A stretch of 64,000 nt of DNA from Bog-950 sp964615305 (lineage in GTDB: Bacteria; Bacteroidota; Bacteroidia; Chitinophagales; LD1), in NCBI GenBank assembly GCA_964615305.1, contig CAZTNA010000009.1, positions 52,896-116,895 on the forward strand. Reading direction: 5' to 3'. Below the pieces are notes generated by a model, which was not told the origin of the DNA, searched no databases, and saw nothing but the letters and a program-made list of their open reading frames with translations. Position numbers and translations under genes: made by a program. This document shows, piece by piece, positions 32,550 through 42,340 of this stretch (within the stretch, counting starts at the first letter, position 1; each line of letters starts with the position of its first letter).

Positions 32550-34904
32550 ATGAATGTAACCAACCAACTATTATCCGAAAAGAAAAGAACCGGACTCAAA
32601 CCAATTAGGTTGATTGTTATTGTTTTCACAACAATAGCATGTAGTTTTTTTGTTCTTAATTATCTGTTCCCAGTACCGGAGTTAACGAGTTATTCTACCA
32701 TAGTAACAGATAGTAAGGGCGATGTAATTCATGCTTTTTTAAGTGTTGACGAAAAGTGGCGAATGAAAACAGAGCTGAAAGAGATTTCGCCACTGCTTCG
32801 TAAAACAATTTTATATAAAGAAGACAGGTATTTCTATTTCCACCCGGGGGTAAATCCTCTAGCAATTGTTCGTGCTATGACTAAAAATATGTTTCGGCTA
32901 AAACGAACATCTGGAGCATCTACTATCACCATGCAAGTAGCAAGAATGTTAAAGCCGAAGCAAAGAACCTATTTTAATAAATTGATAGAAATGTTTCGGG
33001 CGTTTCAGTTGGAATGGAGATTTTCAAAAGATGAAATTCTTCAATTGTATTTGAATTTAGTGCCTTACGGTGGAAACATTGAAGGGGTGAAGAGTTGCTC
33101 GGTATTATACTTCGGTAAGAACCCTGACCATCTTTCGTTAGCCGAAATAACAGCACTTTCAGTAATACCCAATCGCCCATCAAGTTTAAGGTTGGGTAGT
33201 AATAATGCTGAAATTATTAGAGAAAGAAACAAGTGGTTAAATGTGTTTGGTGAGCAACAACTTTTTTTGCCACGCGATATAGCTACTGCTTTAGATGAAC
33301 CACTGAGCGCTAAAAGAATGGAAGCCCCTCATTTAGCCCCACACTTGGCCTTAAAGCTAAAGCGACAGCAAAGCAGTTCGAGGATCGAAACTTTCTTAGA
33401 CATGCAAATGCAGGTGAAACTCGAAAAATTGGCCAAGGACTATGTATCGCCCTTATACACTTTGGGTATTCACAATTGTGCTATAGTAGTTATTGACAAC
33501 AAAACACACCAGGCTAAAGCATATATTGGGTCAGCAGACTTTAACAATACAGTTGATGGAGGTCAAGTAAATGGAGCCGCAGCAACCCGACAGCCGGGTA
33601 GTGTACTAAAACCACTTGTTTATGGTTTGTGTTTCGATAACGGGGTGCTTACTCCAAAACAAGTAGTAACCGATGTGCCTGTAAACCTGAATGGCTACCA
33701 GCCAGAAAATTTTGATTCCAAGTTTCATGGTTATGTAACCGTAGAATATGCTTTAGAAAATTCATTGAACGTACCTGCGGTAAAAGCCCTGAACGATTTA
33801 GGCACCGGACAAATGATATCTAAGTTAAAACAGTGCAGGTTCAAACAAGTTAAGCGTGATGAAAACAAGTTGGGGCTTTCGATGATACTTGGTGGCTGTG
33901 GTGTAACTCTTGAAGAAGTTACATCGCTGTTCAGCACATTTGCCAACAACGGTGTTTTTCACCCAACATTGTATCATTCTGGTGCTGACGCAAGTTATTC
34001 CGTAGAGCAAACTTCAGATACCATTCTTTCTGCTTCTGCAAATTTTATGGTTACTGAAATTTTATCGCGCTTTGCACGACCCGATTTGCCGGTTAATTGG
34101 GAGCAAAGCTCGCATACACCACGTATTGCCTGGAAAACAGGAACTAGCTACGGAAAACGTGATGCATGGAGCGTGGGCTACAACAAAAACTATACAGTCG
34201 GTGTTTGGGTAGGAAATTTTTCAGGAGTGGGAGTACCGGAATTGAGTGGAGCAAATATTGCTACACCATTACTTTTCAAAATTTTCAACACAATTGATTA
34301 TAACAGCAGTAACGAATGGTTTAGTATGCCTGGCGAATGTGGCATACGCACGGTTTGCAGCGAAACCGGCAAACTGCCGAATTATTATTGCATCAATACT
34401 GTATCAGACTACTTTATTCCGCTGGTTAGCACTACTAAGCTATGTGATAACATGCGCGAGTTTTCTATCAATGCAGACGGCAAGTTTTCATACTGTAAAT
34501 ATTGTTTGCCTGACAACGGCTACAAAAAGAAGTTATTAAAAGTTATGGCTCCCGAAATGCAGCGTTATTATGACGAAAACAGAATGCCTTATGAAAAAAT
34601 ACCACCTCACAATTACGCATGCGATAAAATTTTTTCTGACGGAGGGCCTGCCATACGTACGCCTAAAAATGGAACTGAATACTACATCAGTTTACAGCAA
34701 CCAGAACCATTACAACTAAGTTGTGATGCTGATCCAGATGTAAAAACTGTGTATTGGTTCTTAAATAATGAATTTTACAAGCAGAGCGATGCGAAGAGTA
34801 AACTGTTTTTTGTACCTGATGAAGGCAACGTAAAAATTTCTTGCACCGATGACAAAGGAAGAAACACAGATGTTTGGATTAAAGTTAAAAAAGTTGACCT
34901 GTGA
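32550..34904 (+). CDS. pbpC: Penicillin-binding protein 1C (bifunctional transglycosylase/transpeptidase)
   Basis: Polymerises and cross-links peptidoglycan at the inner membrane. Order in the 784 residues: N-terminal anchor (LIVIVFTTIACSFFVLNYLF), GT51 glycosyltransferase with EDRYFYFHPGVNP and SGASTITMQVARML, then the transpeptidase with the catalytic motif SVLK (QPGSVLKPL), SLN (ALENSLNVPA) and KTGT (AWKTGTSYGKRDAWSVGY). The C-terminal BiPBP_C domain carries PNYYC and KYCLP cysteines. In many bacteria pbpC pairs with an alpha-2-macroglobulin gene; none is next to it here. Confidence 0.94.
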   Translation: MNVTNQLLSEKKRTGLKPIRLIVIVFTTIACSFFVLNYLFPVPELTSYSTIVTDSKGDVIHAFLSVDEKWRMKTELKEISPLLRKTILYKEDRYFYFHPGVNPLAIVRAMTKNMFRLKRTSGASTITMQVARMLKPKQRTYFNKLIEMFRAFQLEWRFSKDEILQLYLNLVPYGGNIEGVKSCSVLYFGKNPDHLSLAEITALSVIPNRPSSLRLGSNNAEIIRERNKWLNVFGEQQLFLPRDIATALDEPLSAKRMEAPHLAPHLALKLKRQQSSSRIETFLDMQMQVKLEKLAKDYVSPLYTLGIHNCAIVVIDNKTHQAKAYIGSADFNNTVDGGQVNGAAATRQPGSVLKPLVYGLCFDNGVLTPKQVVTDVPVNLNGYQPENFDSKFHGYVTVEYALENSLNVPAVKALNDLGTGQMISKLKQCRFKQVKRDENKLGLSMILGGCGVTLEEVTSLFSTFANNGVFHPTLYHSGADASYSVEQTSDTILSASANFMVTEILSRFARPDLPVNWEQSSHTPRIAWKTGTSYGKRDAWSVGYNKNYTVGVWVGNFSGVGVPELSGANIATPLLFKIFNTIDYNSSNEWFSMPGECGIRTVCSETGKLPNYYCINTVSDYFIPLVSTTKLCDNMREFSINADGKFSYCKYCLPDNGYKKKLLKVMAPEMQRYYDENRMPYEKIPPHNYACDKIFSDGGPAIRTPKNGTEYYISLQQPEPLQLSCDADPDVKTVYWFLNNEFYKQSDAKSKLFFVPDEGNVKISCTDDKGRNTDVWIKVKKVDL

Positions 34905-34911
34905 ACGTTCT

Positions 34912-36147
34912 CTATCCTCTTTCCAAAGTTATTTCTGCAACCTCTGGTAATATTCCTACTCGCCCCGGATAAAACAGAAAACCAAATCCACGGTTAACAT
35001 ATAAGTATTGCCTGCCTTCCTGATACAAACCAGCCCACTGCTTATATATATACTGCGAAGGACTCCAGCGGAGCCATTTGTTTTCTACGCCAAACTGTGC
35101 TCCGTGTGTGTGTCCGCTAAATTGTAAATCGGTTTCGGGAAACTCGGGGCGCACACGCGAATCCCAACTGGAAGGGTCGTGGCTCAATAAAATTTTGAAA
35201 GGAATTTCTTCAGTGCCTTTGTATGCTTCTTCAAACTTGCCATACTTAGCAAAACGGCCGCCTCCCCAGTTTTCTACACCTATTACAGCAATTTTTTCTC
35301 CTTTTCGCTCTAATACCCTGTTTTCGTTGAGCAATAAATCCCAGCCAAGATTTTTGTGTACGCCTTTAAAAGTTTCGAAGTTCTGTTTCTTTTCTTCTAC
35401 GCTGTTCCACTCTACATAATCGCCATAGTCGTGATTGCCGGTAATAGATATTACCCCGTGTTTTGCTTTAAGTTGATTAAACACATTCATAAACGGTTCC
35501 ATTTCTGATGCTACGTTGTTCACCAAATCACCGGTAAACAAAATTAGGTCGGCATTCGTTGCGTTTATTTTCTCAATTACTTTTAGAATAGGTTCAGTTT
35601 TAGTAAAACTACCAGAGTGAATATCCGATAGCTGGATAATCTTAAACCCGTTAAACTCTTCGGGCAGGTTTGGAAACTTGATAGTTACTTTTCGGAAACG
35701 GTAATTGTAAGCGTTTACCACCATGCCATACAATAATGTAGCGGCAGGTATAGCAGCTGTAATCAAAGCGGCTTTACTCAAAAATTCGCTGCGCGAAATT
35801 TTAGTTTCGGCAGCTACAGGTGACGAAGAAAATTTTGAAAACAAAAAACGGAAAAATCGCACTACATCTTCGGGGAACAAAAACAGAAATACAACTAACT
35901 TCGAAATCAATACCACCAAAAACACAATGCCGAAGTATGTGGATAAGGTTTTAGGCATAAACTTATACAGCAGGGGCCGGTAAGTAATAAACAGTGCGAA
36001 TAGTGCTGCTGATGTTCCCCAGTAAATCCATTTTGTACGTAAAATGTTTGCAGGTTGAAAAGCAGTTCTAACCGCCTGCCAACCATAAAACTCCAACAGC
36101 CCGTAAACAGAAAATACTACCAAAAAGAACACTATCTGAGAAATCAT
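34912..36147 (-). CDS. Membrane-anchored metallophosphoesterase (YkuE/YaeI-like)
   Basis: A 411-residue protein. Three to four N-terminal membrane segments (residues 1-100) and another near 130-155 precede a calcineurin-like phosphoesterase. All five metal motifs are present: QLSDIHSG, FTGDLVNN, ITGNHDYGDY, LSHDPSSWD and SGHTHGAQFG. Relatives hydrolyse UDP-diacylglucosamine or phospholipid phosphates, so a lipid or envelope substrate is plausible but unproven. Convergent with pbpC (7-base gap) and divergent from the M1 peptidase. Confidence 0.88.
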   Translation of the reverse strand: MISQIVFFLVVFSVYGLLEFYGWQAVRTAFQPANILRTKWIYWGTSAALFALFITYRPLLYKFMPKTLSTYFGIVFLVVLISKLVVFLFLFPEDVVRFFRFLFSKFSSSPVAAETKISRSEFLSKAALITAAIPAATLLYGMVVNAYNYRFRKVTIKFPNLPEEFNGFKIIQLSDIHSGSFTKTEPILKVIEKINATNADLILFTGDLVNNVASEMEPFMNVFNQLKAKHGVISITGNHDYGDYVEWNSVEEKKQNFETFKGVHKNLGWDLLLNENRVLERKGEKIAVIGVENWGGGRFAKYGKFEEAYKGTEEIPFKILLSHDPSSWDSRVRPEFPETDLQFSGHTHGAQFGVENKWLRWSPSQYIYKQWAGLYQEGRQYLYVNRGFGFLFYPGRVGILPEVAEITLERG

Positions 36148-36234
36148 TTCAAAACATTTTTATCAATCACGAACCAACAAGAAAAATATTTTCCGTTTCA
36201 AGTTACATTGCACCACGAATAAAAAAGAAAGTTT

Positions 36235-37917
36235 ATGAAGTGGAAGTTCGTTGTTATGTTGCTTTTTGTGTTTACGGGTAGTCAAAGCGTAACAGCACAA
36301 TCGCTTTTAAATCAGAAAGAAAAATTTACTCGTGCCGATACGTTGCGAGGCTCGCTGCGTCCCGAGCGCACTTGCTATGATGTAATGCACTATGATTTAC
36401 ATATTAGAATAGATACGGCCCGAAAGTCTATAAGCGGCAGTAACAAGATAAGATTCAAAGCCCTAAGCAGTTTTAATTCAATGCAAATAGATTTGTTCGA
36501 CAACATGACGATTGTGGCCATTACCCGCAACGGAAATCCATTGGAGTACAGTCGCGAAGAAAATGCCGTTTTTGTTACTATGGATAAACCAGTAAAACAA
36601 GGTGAAATAAGTACCGTAACGGTTGCTTACTCCGGCAAACCAATCGAAGCAAAACGTGCGCCTTGGGACGGGGGGTTTACCTGGTCGCAAGATGAGAACA
36701 AGAAACCGTGGATAGCTGTTTCGTGCGAGGGAATAGGAGCCAGTTTATGGTGGCCTTGTAAAGATTATTTGGGCGATGAACCAGACAGTATGCGTATTAC
36801 ATGCACCTACCCAATGGGTTTAAAATGTATTAGTAACGGGGTGTTAGAGAGAGATAAAAACAATACGGATGCTACAGCTACAACATCGTGGGTGGTTAGC
36901 TACCCCATCAATAACTATAATGTAACCCTCAATATTGGCGATTATGTCCATTTGCATGACGAATACATTGCAGACGATTCTGCAAGACTTGATCTAGACT
37001 ATTATGTGTTAAGTTACAATACAGAAAAAGCTAAAGAGCACTTTAAGCAAGTGAAACCCATGATGGCCTGCTATGAAAAGTATTTGGGAAAGTATCCATT
37101 TTGGAATGATGGCTATGCTTTGGTAGAAACTCCATATTTGGGTATGGAACATCAGGGTGCCATAGCTTATGGCAACAAGTATTTAACCGGATATGCGGGT
37201 TCCGATTTTTCGCGAATTGGTTTAAACTTCGACTACATTATTATTCATGAAACCGGGCACGAATGGTGGGGTAACAGTGTTAGTTGCAGCGATATTGCCG
37301 ATATGTGGATTCACGAAAGTTTCTGCACTTACAGCGAATCTATATTTGTAGAGTGCCTCTACGGTACCGACACCGCCATGAAGTACATAAACGCCAAGAA
37401 AAAACAGATAGGTAATAAGGAACCTATTGTTGGGGTTTATGGTGTAAACGAAGAAGGTAGTGGAGATATGTACAGCAAGGGCTCGTTGATTTTAAATACC
37501 GTGCGGTACATTTTTAATAACGATGCGCTGTGGTGGAGCACTATCAAAGCCATGAGCGATACTGTTTTTAAAATGAAGAACACTAACTATACCGAGATAG
37601 AACAATTTTTCAGTAGCAGAAGCGGAAGAGATCTTTCAAAAATATTTGAGCAGTATCTTAAGTATCCGAAAATACCGGTGTTAGAATACAAGCTAACCAA
37701 AGTGAAGAAGGGAAACTATGAGTTAAGTTACCGTTGGGTAACGGACGTAGAGGGATTTGGTATGCCGTTCTATTACTCAACACCTTATTTAACCAATCAA
37801 AAAGTAGAAGCGAGTAACATCTGGCAGAGCACAGTAGTAAAAATTAAACGCGATGCTGCATTCAAGCTGAATGAAGATTTTACATACTATAATACTCATA
37901 AAGTTGATACCAATTAG
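36235..37917 (+). CDS. M1-family aminopeptidase, secreted
   Basis: A 560-residue exported zinc peptidase. Signal peptide MKWKFVVMLLFVFTGSQSVTAQ. The N-terminal beta domain is typical (VMHYDLHIRIDTARKSISGSN). The active site has GMEHQGAIAYGN (GxMEN-like), HETGHEWWGN with HExxH, and the third ligand Glu in DMWIHESFCTYSE. It is shorter than ERAP-type enzymes and lacks the barrel found in the other M1 protein of this window (5347-8655). Periplasmic peptide trimming is the likely role. The DUF255 gene follows 18 bases later. Confidence 0.93.
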   Translation: MKWKFVVMLLFVFTGSQSVTAQSLLNQKEKFTRADTLRGSLRPERTCYDVMHYDLHIRIDTARKSISGSNKIRFKALSSFNSMQIDLFDNMTIVAITRNGNPLEYSREENAVFVTMDKPVKQGEISTVTVAYSGKPIEAKRAPWDGGFTWSQDENKKPWIAVSCEGIGASLWWPCKDYLGDEPDSMRITCTYPMGLKCISNGVLERDKNNTDATATTSWVVSYPINNYNVTLNIGDYVHLHDEYIADDSARLDLDYYVLSYNTEKAKEHFKQVKPMMACYEKYLGKYPFWNDGYALVETPYLGMEHQGAIAYGNKYLTGYAGSDFSRIGLNFDYIIIHETGHEWWGNSVSCSDIADMWIHESFCTYSESIFVECLYGTDTAMKYINAKKKQIGNKEPIVGVYGVNEEGSGDMYSKGSLILNTVRYIFNNDALWWSTIKAMSDTVFKMKNTNYTEIEQFFSSRSGRDLSKIFEQYLKYPKIPVLEYKLTKVKKGNYELSYRWVTDVEGFGMPFYYSTPYLTNQKVEASNIWQSTVVKIKRDAAFKLNEDFTYYNTHKVDTN

Positions 37918-37935
37918 TATTACATCTGTTGAATA

Positions 37936-39918
37936 ATGAATAGATACACCAATGCCCTCATCAACGAAACCAGTCCTTATCTTTTACAGCATGCGCATAA
38001 CCCTGTAAACTGGTTGCCATGGAACGAAGCCGCGTTAAAAAAAGCGCGGGACGAAAACAAACTCCTCCTCATTTCTATTGGTTATTCGGCTTGCCATTGG
38101 TGCCATGTAATGGAACACGAAAGTTTTGAAGACACTGCCGTGGCAAAAATCATGAACGAGCATTTCATTTCTATAAAAGTAGATAGGGAAGAACGCCCCG
38201 ATGTTGACCAGGTGTATATGGATGCGGTGCAGTTGATAAGCGGTCGTGGCGGCTGGCCACTCAACGCCATTGCATTGCCTGATGGCCGGCCAATATATGC
38301 AGGCACTTATTTCCCTAAAGAAAACTGGATACAAGTGTTGAACTACTTTATTGATTATTGGAAAAACAATAAAGAAGAAGCGCTGAAACGTGCTGAACAA
38401 ATTACAGCCGGCATTAAGCAGATGGATGAAATTCCCAATCCGCAATCCGCAATCCGCCATCCGCCATCTGAAATCCGGAAAGAGATTTTTTCAAAAATTG
38501 ACTCCACCTGGGATTACGAAAAAGGCGGAAGGCGCGGTGCGCCTAAATTCCCCATGCCGGTAATCATGCAATACCTGCTGCGCAATTATTTTTTTACGAG
38601 GAATGAGAAAGCGTTACAAGCGGTAACCGTTACGCTCGATACCATGATGAATGGGGGCATCTACGACCAAGTGGGCGGAGGTTTTGCCCGTTACAGTGTA
38701 GATGGCGAATGGATTATTCCGCACTTCGAAAAAATGCTGTACGACAATGCACAGCTTGTTTCGCTTTACAGCGAAGCATATCAGCTCACTAAAAACGAAC
38801 GCTACAAGGAAACTGTTTATGAAACTCTCAGTTTTATTGAGCGCGAACTAAGCAATGAAAACGGTGGTTTTTATTCCGCACTCGATGCCGATAGCGAAGG
38901 CGAGGAAGGTAAATACTATGTGTGGGCGGAAGAAGAATTAAAAACTGTTTTAGGGAAAGAGTTCGAAGAGTTTGAAAAGGTGTTTGATGTAACTGAAAAT
39001 TTCGAGGGAAATACAAATCTCACACGAAATCCGAAATCCGAAATCCGAAATCCGAAATTACAAGAGTGGAAACAAAAGTTGCTTTCTGAAAGAAACAAGC
39101 GAATTCGCCCTCTTTTAGATGATAAAGTTCTCACATCCTGGAATGCCCTGATGCTGAAAGGGTATTGTGATGCTTACAAAGCATTTGGCGAAGAAAAATT
39201 TTTAGCGCGCGCGTTAAAATGTGCCTGGTTTCTGAAAACAAAAGTGATTCAGCCTGACTTCAGCATTCACCGCAATTTCAAAAACGGTCGAGTTTCCATC
39301 AATGGCTTTTTAGATGATTACAGCTTTACCTGCGAAGCGTTCCTCGCTTTATACAGTATTACCTTTAACGAAGAATGGTTAGCTCTTTCTAAAAACATTA
39401 CAGAATATGTAGTGCAGCATTTCTATAACGCCAACACCGGCATGTTCTTTTATACATCTGTAAACGATGAGCCGCTTATTGCCCGCAAAACCGAAACGAG
39501 TGATAACGTAATTCCATCTTCAAACTCTTCCATGTGCCAAGCACTTTATCAAATCGGAATACTGTATGATAATGATAGTTATAAAAAAATAGCAGAGCGG
39601 GCGGTAAGCACTATGCAGCAGAATGTAGCAAGCCATCCTTCATTCTATGCCAATTGGGCAATACTTTTATATAATTTTATTGACGAACCTTTCCAGATAG
39701 CAATAGCCGGAGAAAACGCACAAAAAATCTCCGCAGAACTCAACAAACGGTTTTTGCCTGATTGTGTTTTCATGGGCACTAAGACAGGTTCAACACAAAT
39801 CCATTTGTTGCAGGAGAAATCTAAAACAGGAGAAACCCTCATCTACATTTGTAGAAACAAAACCTGTGGCTTACCGGTAAAAACTGTAGAAGAAGTGTTG
39901 GGGCAGATAAAGCACTAA
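37936..39918 (+). CDS. DUF255/YyaL-type thioredoxin-domain protein
   Basis: A 660-residue cytoplasmic protein of the spermatogenesis-associated-protein-20 family. The N-terminal thioredoxin-like domain has ETSPYLLQHAHNPVNW and CHWC (53-56), followed by REERPDVDQ and GGWPLNAIALPDG. The rest is a long alpha/alpha barrel with FPMPVIMQYLLRN and HFEKMLYDNAQL. Enzyme activity is unknown. Two tracts of 7-bp repeats are inserted in frame: residues about 166-182 (IPNPQSAIRHPPSEIRKE) and about 364-375 (RNPKSEIRNPKL). Neither breaks the reading frame. Confidence 0.9.
   Translation: MNRYTNALINETSPYLLQHAHNPVNWLPWNEAALKKARDENKLLLISIGYSACHWCHVMEHESFEDTAVAKIMNEHFISIKVDREERPDVDQVYMDAVQLISGRGGWPLNAIALPDGRPIYAGTYFPKENWIQVLNYFIDYWKNNKEEALKRAEQITAGIKQMDEIPNPQSAIRHPPSEIRKEIFSKIDSTWDYEKGGRRGAPKFPMPVIMQYLLRNYFFTRNEKALQAVTVTLDTMMNGGIYDQVGGGFARYSVDGEWIIPHFEKMLYDNAQLVSLYSEAYQLTKNERYKETVYETLSFIERELSNENGGFYSALDADSEGEEGKYYVWAEEELKTVLGKEFEEFEKVFDVTENFEGNTNLTRNPKSEIRNPKLQEWKQKLLSERNKRIRPLLDDKVLTSWNALMLKGYCDAYKAFGEEKFLARALKCAWFLKTKVIQPDFSIHRNFKNGRVSINGFLDDYSFTCEAFLALYSITFNEEWLALSKNITEYVVQHFYNANTGMFFYTSVNDEPLIARKTETSDNVIPSSNSSMCQALYQIGILYDNDSYKKIAERAVSTMQQNVASHPSFYANWAILLYNFIDEPFQIAIAGENAQKISAELNKRFLPDCVFMGTKTGSTQIHLLQEKSKTGETLIYICRNKTCGLPVKTVEEVLGQIKH
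38432..38480. repeat. Seven degenerate 7-bp repeats in the DUF255 gene
   Basis: TTCCCAA, TCCGCAA twice, TCCGCCA twice, TCTGAAA, TCCGGAA: 49 bases. Copies in adjacent pairs share the same substitution, as expected from stepwise tandem duplication. Confidence 0.85.
39025..39059. repeat. Five 7-bp repeats (CGAAATC) in the DUF255 gene
   Basis: Four perfect copies and one CGAAATT. The plus strand reads RNPKSEIRNPK. Confidence 0.9.
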
Positions 39919-39921
39919 AAG

Positions 39922-41370
39922 TTACTTCAAACTCTCTTCAGAAGAAAGCTTGTTGTTTCTTACATCGGAAGCTACTAATAGCGCAATGGCTATAAAAAAG
40001 AAAGGACCAACTTTGTCACTTTCCAGCATATCACTCAAAAGCAAATTTACGTACACCATAGCCAGCACAATAATCAGTGCCATTACTGTTCTCCTTTCTT
40101 CTGCATTGTTAATCCGGTGATAAATTTTTTCACCGTAGGCAAACAGCATAATAGTCAGCAAAAAGAAAATGCCCAAGCCAACAGTGCCTTGCTCTGAAAG
40201 CAGAAACAAAAAATAGTTGTGCGTAGTACTGCGCTCGGGGTTGTCACTTACATACGTTTCGAAACTGGTTACAGTGTAGCGTTTGTAAGTTGGGTAAAAA
40301 GTACCCGGGCCAAAGCCAAACCAAGGCCGGTCGCGAAACATGTGCGAAGCCGCCACCCAACGGTACACCCGTTCCATACTGCTTACATCTTTTCCTTCAA
40401 ATGTAGATGAAAGATGTTCGCCAAATTCATCGTGAATTATGGTAGTTTCGAATTCAGGAGCAAATTTTAGATAGTTGTTGTTTTTGAAAAGATAGACCAC
40501 AAGCACCGCCAGCGTTACAAAAACCAATAGCAACGCAGGCTTCATCCACTTCTGCTTTACTATAAAATAAACTGGAGCTATAAGCAGTAGTGCAATGTAG
40601 CACGTCCGAGTGTACGAAAGGTAAATGGCCAGCACATACAATAGCACTGAGAAACTGAGCAGCCCCCTTGTGAAACTTCCATTTGGGTACCAGGTTCTTG
40701 CTAAAAGTATAAACGGAAAAAATATGGAAAGTATAGCTGCATAGTTTACGTGATTCCTGAAAAACGGCATCATGGGTTCGTTAATCTCATCAAACGAAAA
40801 GCCAAGCATAGCATGCCGAATCATCACCTGAATCATCAATAAAGTGAGCGGAATAAAAATGCACCAGAATGCTTTTTGCAAATCCTGTTTAGTGCGCACC
40901 ACTATAGCTGTAAGCAAACAGAAAGTGGTTACATACCAAAGTTTAGAAACAAACCATTTTATTGAAAACAAAAAGTTGATAGAGTTAACTGCAGATACTA
41001 ATACCCAAAATACATGCATTGCCAAAACGAGTACGATTACATGTCGAAAAAAACCGGTTGGTAACGCCTTGTAGTTGCCTGTTAAGAATAAAATAGTTAC
41101 CAACATTAAGCCAATCATCAGGGGCTCATCAGGTATATCGGTAGCCAGTGTACTTCCAAACGAAAATTCAATAGATATTGGTATAGAAAACAAAAGCAAG
41201 TAATACAACCACTTGAAGTCAATAACTGCTATATAAGCTACTAAAAAAACAAAGGGAATTAAAGCCAGATAGTACTGCTCTGTATTAAACGCAATTAACG
41301 CAGAAAGGATGGTAGCGCCACCCAAAAAAGCAAAAACGCCCGTTTGCAGTCTGGTGATCAGCTGTGTCAA
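39922..41370 (-). CDS. O-antigen ligase/polymerase (WaaL/Wzy-like) membrane protein
   Basis: A 482-residue protein with about 12 membrane segments and a large periplasmic loop. The loop and its flank carry the Wzy_C pattern: YTRTCYIALLLIAPVYFI, GFGPGTFYPTYKRYTV and STTHNYFLFLLSEQGTVGLGIFF. These enzymes join O-antigen or capsule units on the outer face of the inner membrane. The start is TTG, one base after the stop of the Wzz gene, which suggests translational coupling. Part of a minus-strand Wzx-Wzz-Wzy run. Confidence 0.85.
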   Translation of the reverse strand: MTQLITRLQTGVFAFLGGATILSALIAFNTEQYYLALIPFVFLVAYIAVIDFKWLYYLLLFSIPISIEFSFGSTLATDIPDEPLMIGLMLVTILFLTGNYKALPTGFFRHVIVLVLAMHVFWVLVSAVNSINFLFSIKWFVSKLWYVTTFCLLTAIVVRTKQDLQKAFWCIFIPLTLLMIQVMIRHAMLGFSFDEINEPMMPFFRNHVNYAAILSIFFPFILLARTWYPNGSFTRGLLSFSVLLYVLAIYLSYTRTCYIALLLIAPVYFIVKQKWMKPALLLVFVTLAVLVVYLFKNNNYLKFAPEFETTIIHDEFGEHLSSTFEGKDVSSMERVYRWVAASHMFRDRPWFGFGPGTFYPTYKRYTVTSFETYVSDNPERSTTHNYFLFLLSEQGTVGLGIFFLLTIMLFAYGEKIYHRINNAEERRTVMALIIVLAMVYVNLLLSDMLESDKVGPFFFIAIALLVASDVRNNKLSSEESLK

Positions 41371-41371
41371 A

Positions 41372-42307
41372 CTATAATTGCTTTTTAATTTCTTGTATTT
41401 GCTCTATTAGTAACGCACCAACGACAGCTACAAAGCCAGTTATGAGCATTGTAACAAAAACCACTAATGAGCGAACAGGTTTTTCTCTACGCTCAGCCGG
41501 AAATGCATTTTCTAAAACATATAAAGATGTTTCATTGTTATCCATGGTAACTTCTAACTGGCCACGTATATTAATAAGGTTGTTTAACTCACGTGTGCTG
41601 TTGTTTTGTTTAGATAAAACCGTTTTATAGATCTGCACGGCACGATAATCGCTTCCGTCAACTATGACGGTTCCGTCTGTGCCTGAAGCTACTTTTATTT
41701 TGTATTGTTCACCTAACAAAGAAAGGGTGTCGGTATTAGCAGCTACCCTTTTTTGTAGTTTTTCAATTTGTTCTCCTATTGACTTGTACACCTTATCTTT
41801 CGATTCGCGAACGTGTAATTTGTTCCACTCATCAGTAAGTTGAACAACTGTATTTACAATGTCGGCTGCCACTTTTGGATCTGTATCGTACACCGAAACC
41901 TGAACTGCTTCGCGCTCTGTTTTTATAGCCTCATATTTTTTCTCAAACTTTTTACGAACTATCGTACGCCAATATTTCTTGTTTTGATCTACATTGTAAT
42001 GTTCTGCCAACTTAAACGAGTCAATAATGAAATCAATAATTGGAGTTGAATTGGCAATAGTTAACACTCGGTTTACATCTGCTTTGCCACCCCAGTAATC
42101 TGTTACTTCGCCATTAAAAATGGCCGATCGATCGTTTTGTGCCTGATTAACCGGGTAAAATGTTGCGTATGACAAATACCATTCATCCATTACAAAAACA
42201 GAAAACAACGCGGATGTAATACCGGCAACAATTACCAGAATAGCAATATGCTTTTTCCATTTTAGAAGAGTTCTGATGGCTTGAATCAGGTTAAATTCTT
42301 TATCCAT
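41372..42307 (-). CDS. Wzz/chain-length-determinant-type polysaccharide co-polymerase
   Basis: A 311-residue inner-membrane protein with two membrane segments: one near residues 18-38 (HIAILVIVAGITSALFSVFV) and one near 280-302 (SLVVFVTMLITGFVAVVGALL). A long coiled-coil periplasmic part lies between. The Wzz signature PVRSLVVFV precedes TM2, as in the family (proline-rich motif). It lacks the tyrosine-kinase domain of Wzc-type proteins, so it resembles Wzz or a kinase-less co-polymerase. It controls chain length of the polymer made by the adjacent Wzy-like protein. Confidence 0.82.
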   Translation of the reverse strand: MDKEFNLIQAIRTLLKWKKHIAILVIVAGITSALFSVFVMDEWYLSYATFYPVNQAQNDRSAIFNGEVTDYWGGKADVNRVLTIANSTPIIDFIIDSFKLAEHYNVDQNKKYWRTIVRKKFEKKYEAIKTEREAVQVSVYDTDPKVAADIVNTVVQLTDEWNKLHVRESKDKVYKSIGEQIEKLQKRVAANTDTLSLLGEQYKIKVASGTDGTVIVDGSDYRAVQIYKTVLSKQNNSTRELNNLINIRGQLEVTMDNNETSLYVLENAFPAERREKPVRSLVVFVTMLITGFVAVVGALLIEQIQEIKKQL

Positions 42308-42340
42308 AAAAATTTTTGAAGCGGGCTAATGTATAATTTT

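Noticed and set aside
38432..39059. CRISPR-like repeats
   Set aside because: Repeats are 7 bp, contiguous and coding; there are no spacers and no cas genes.
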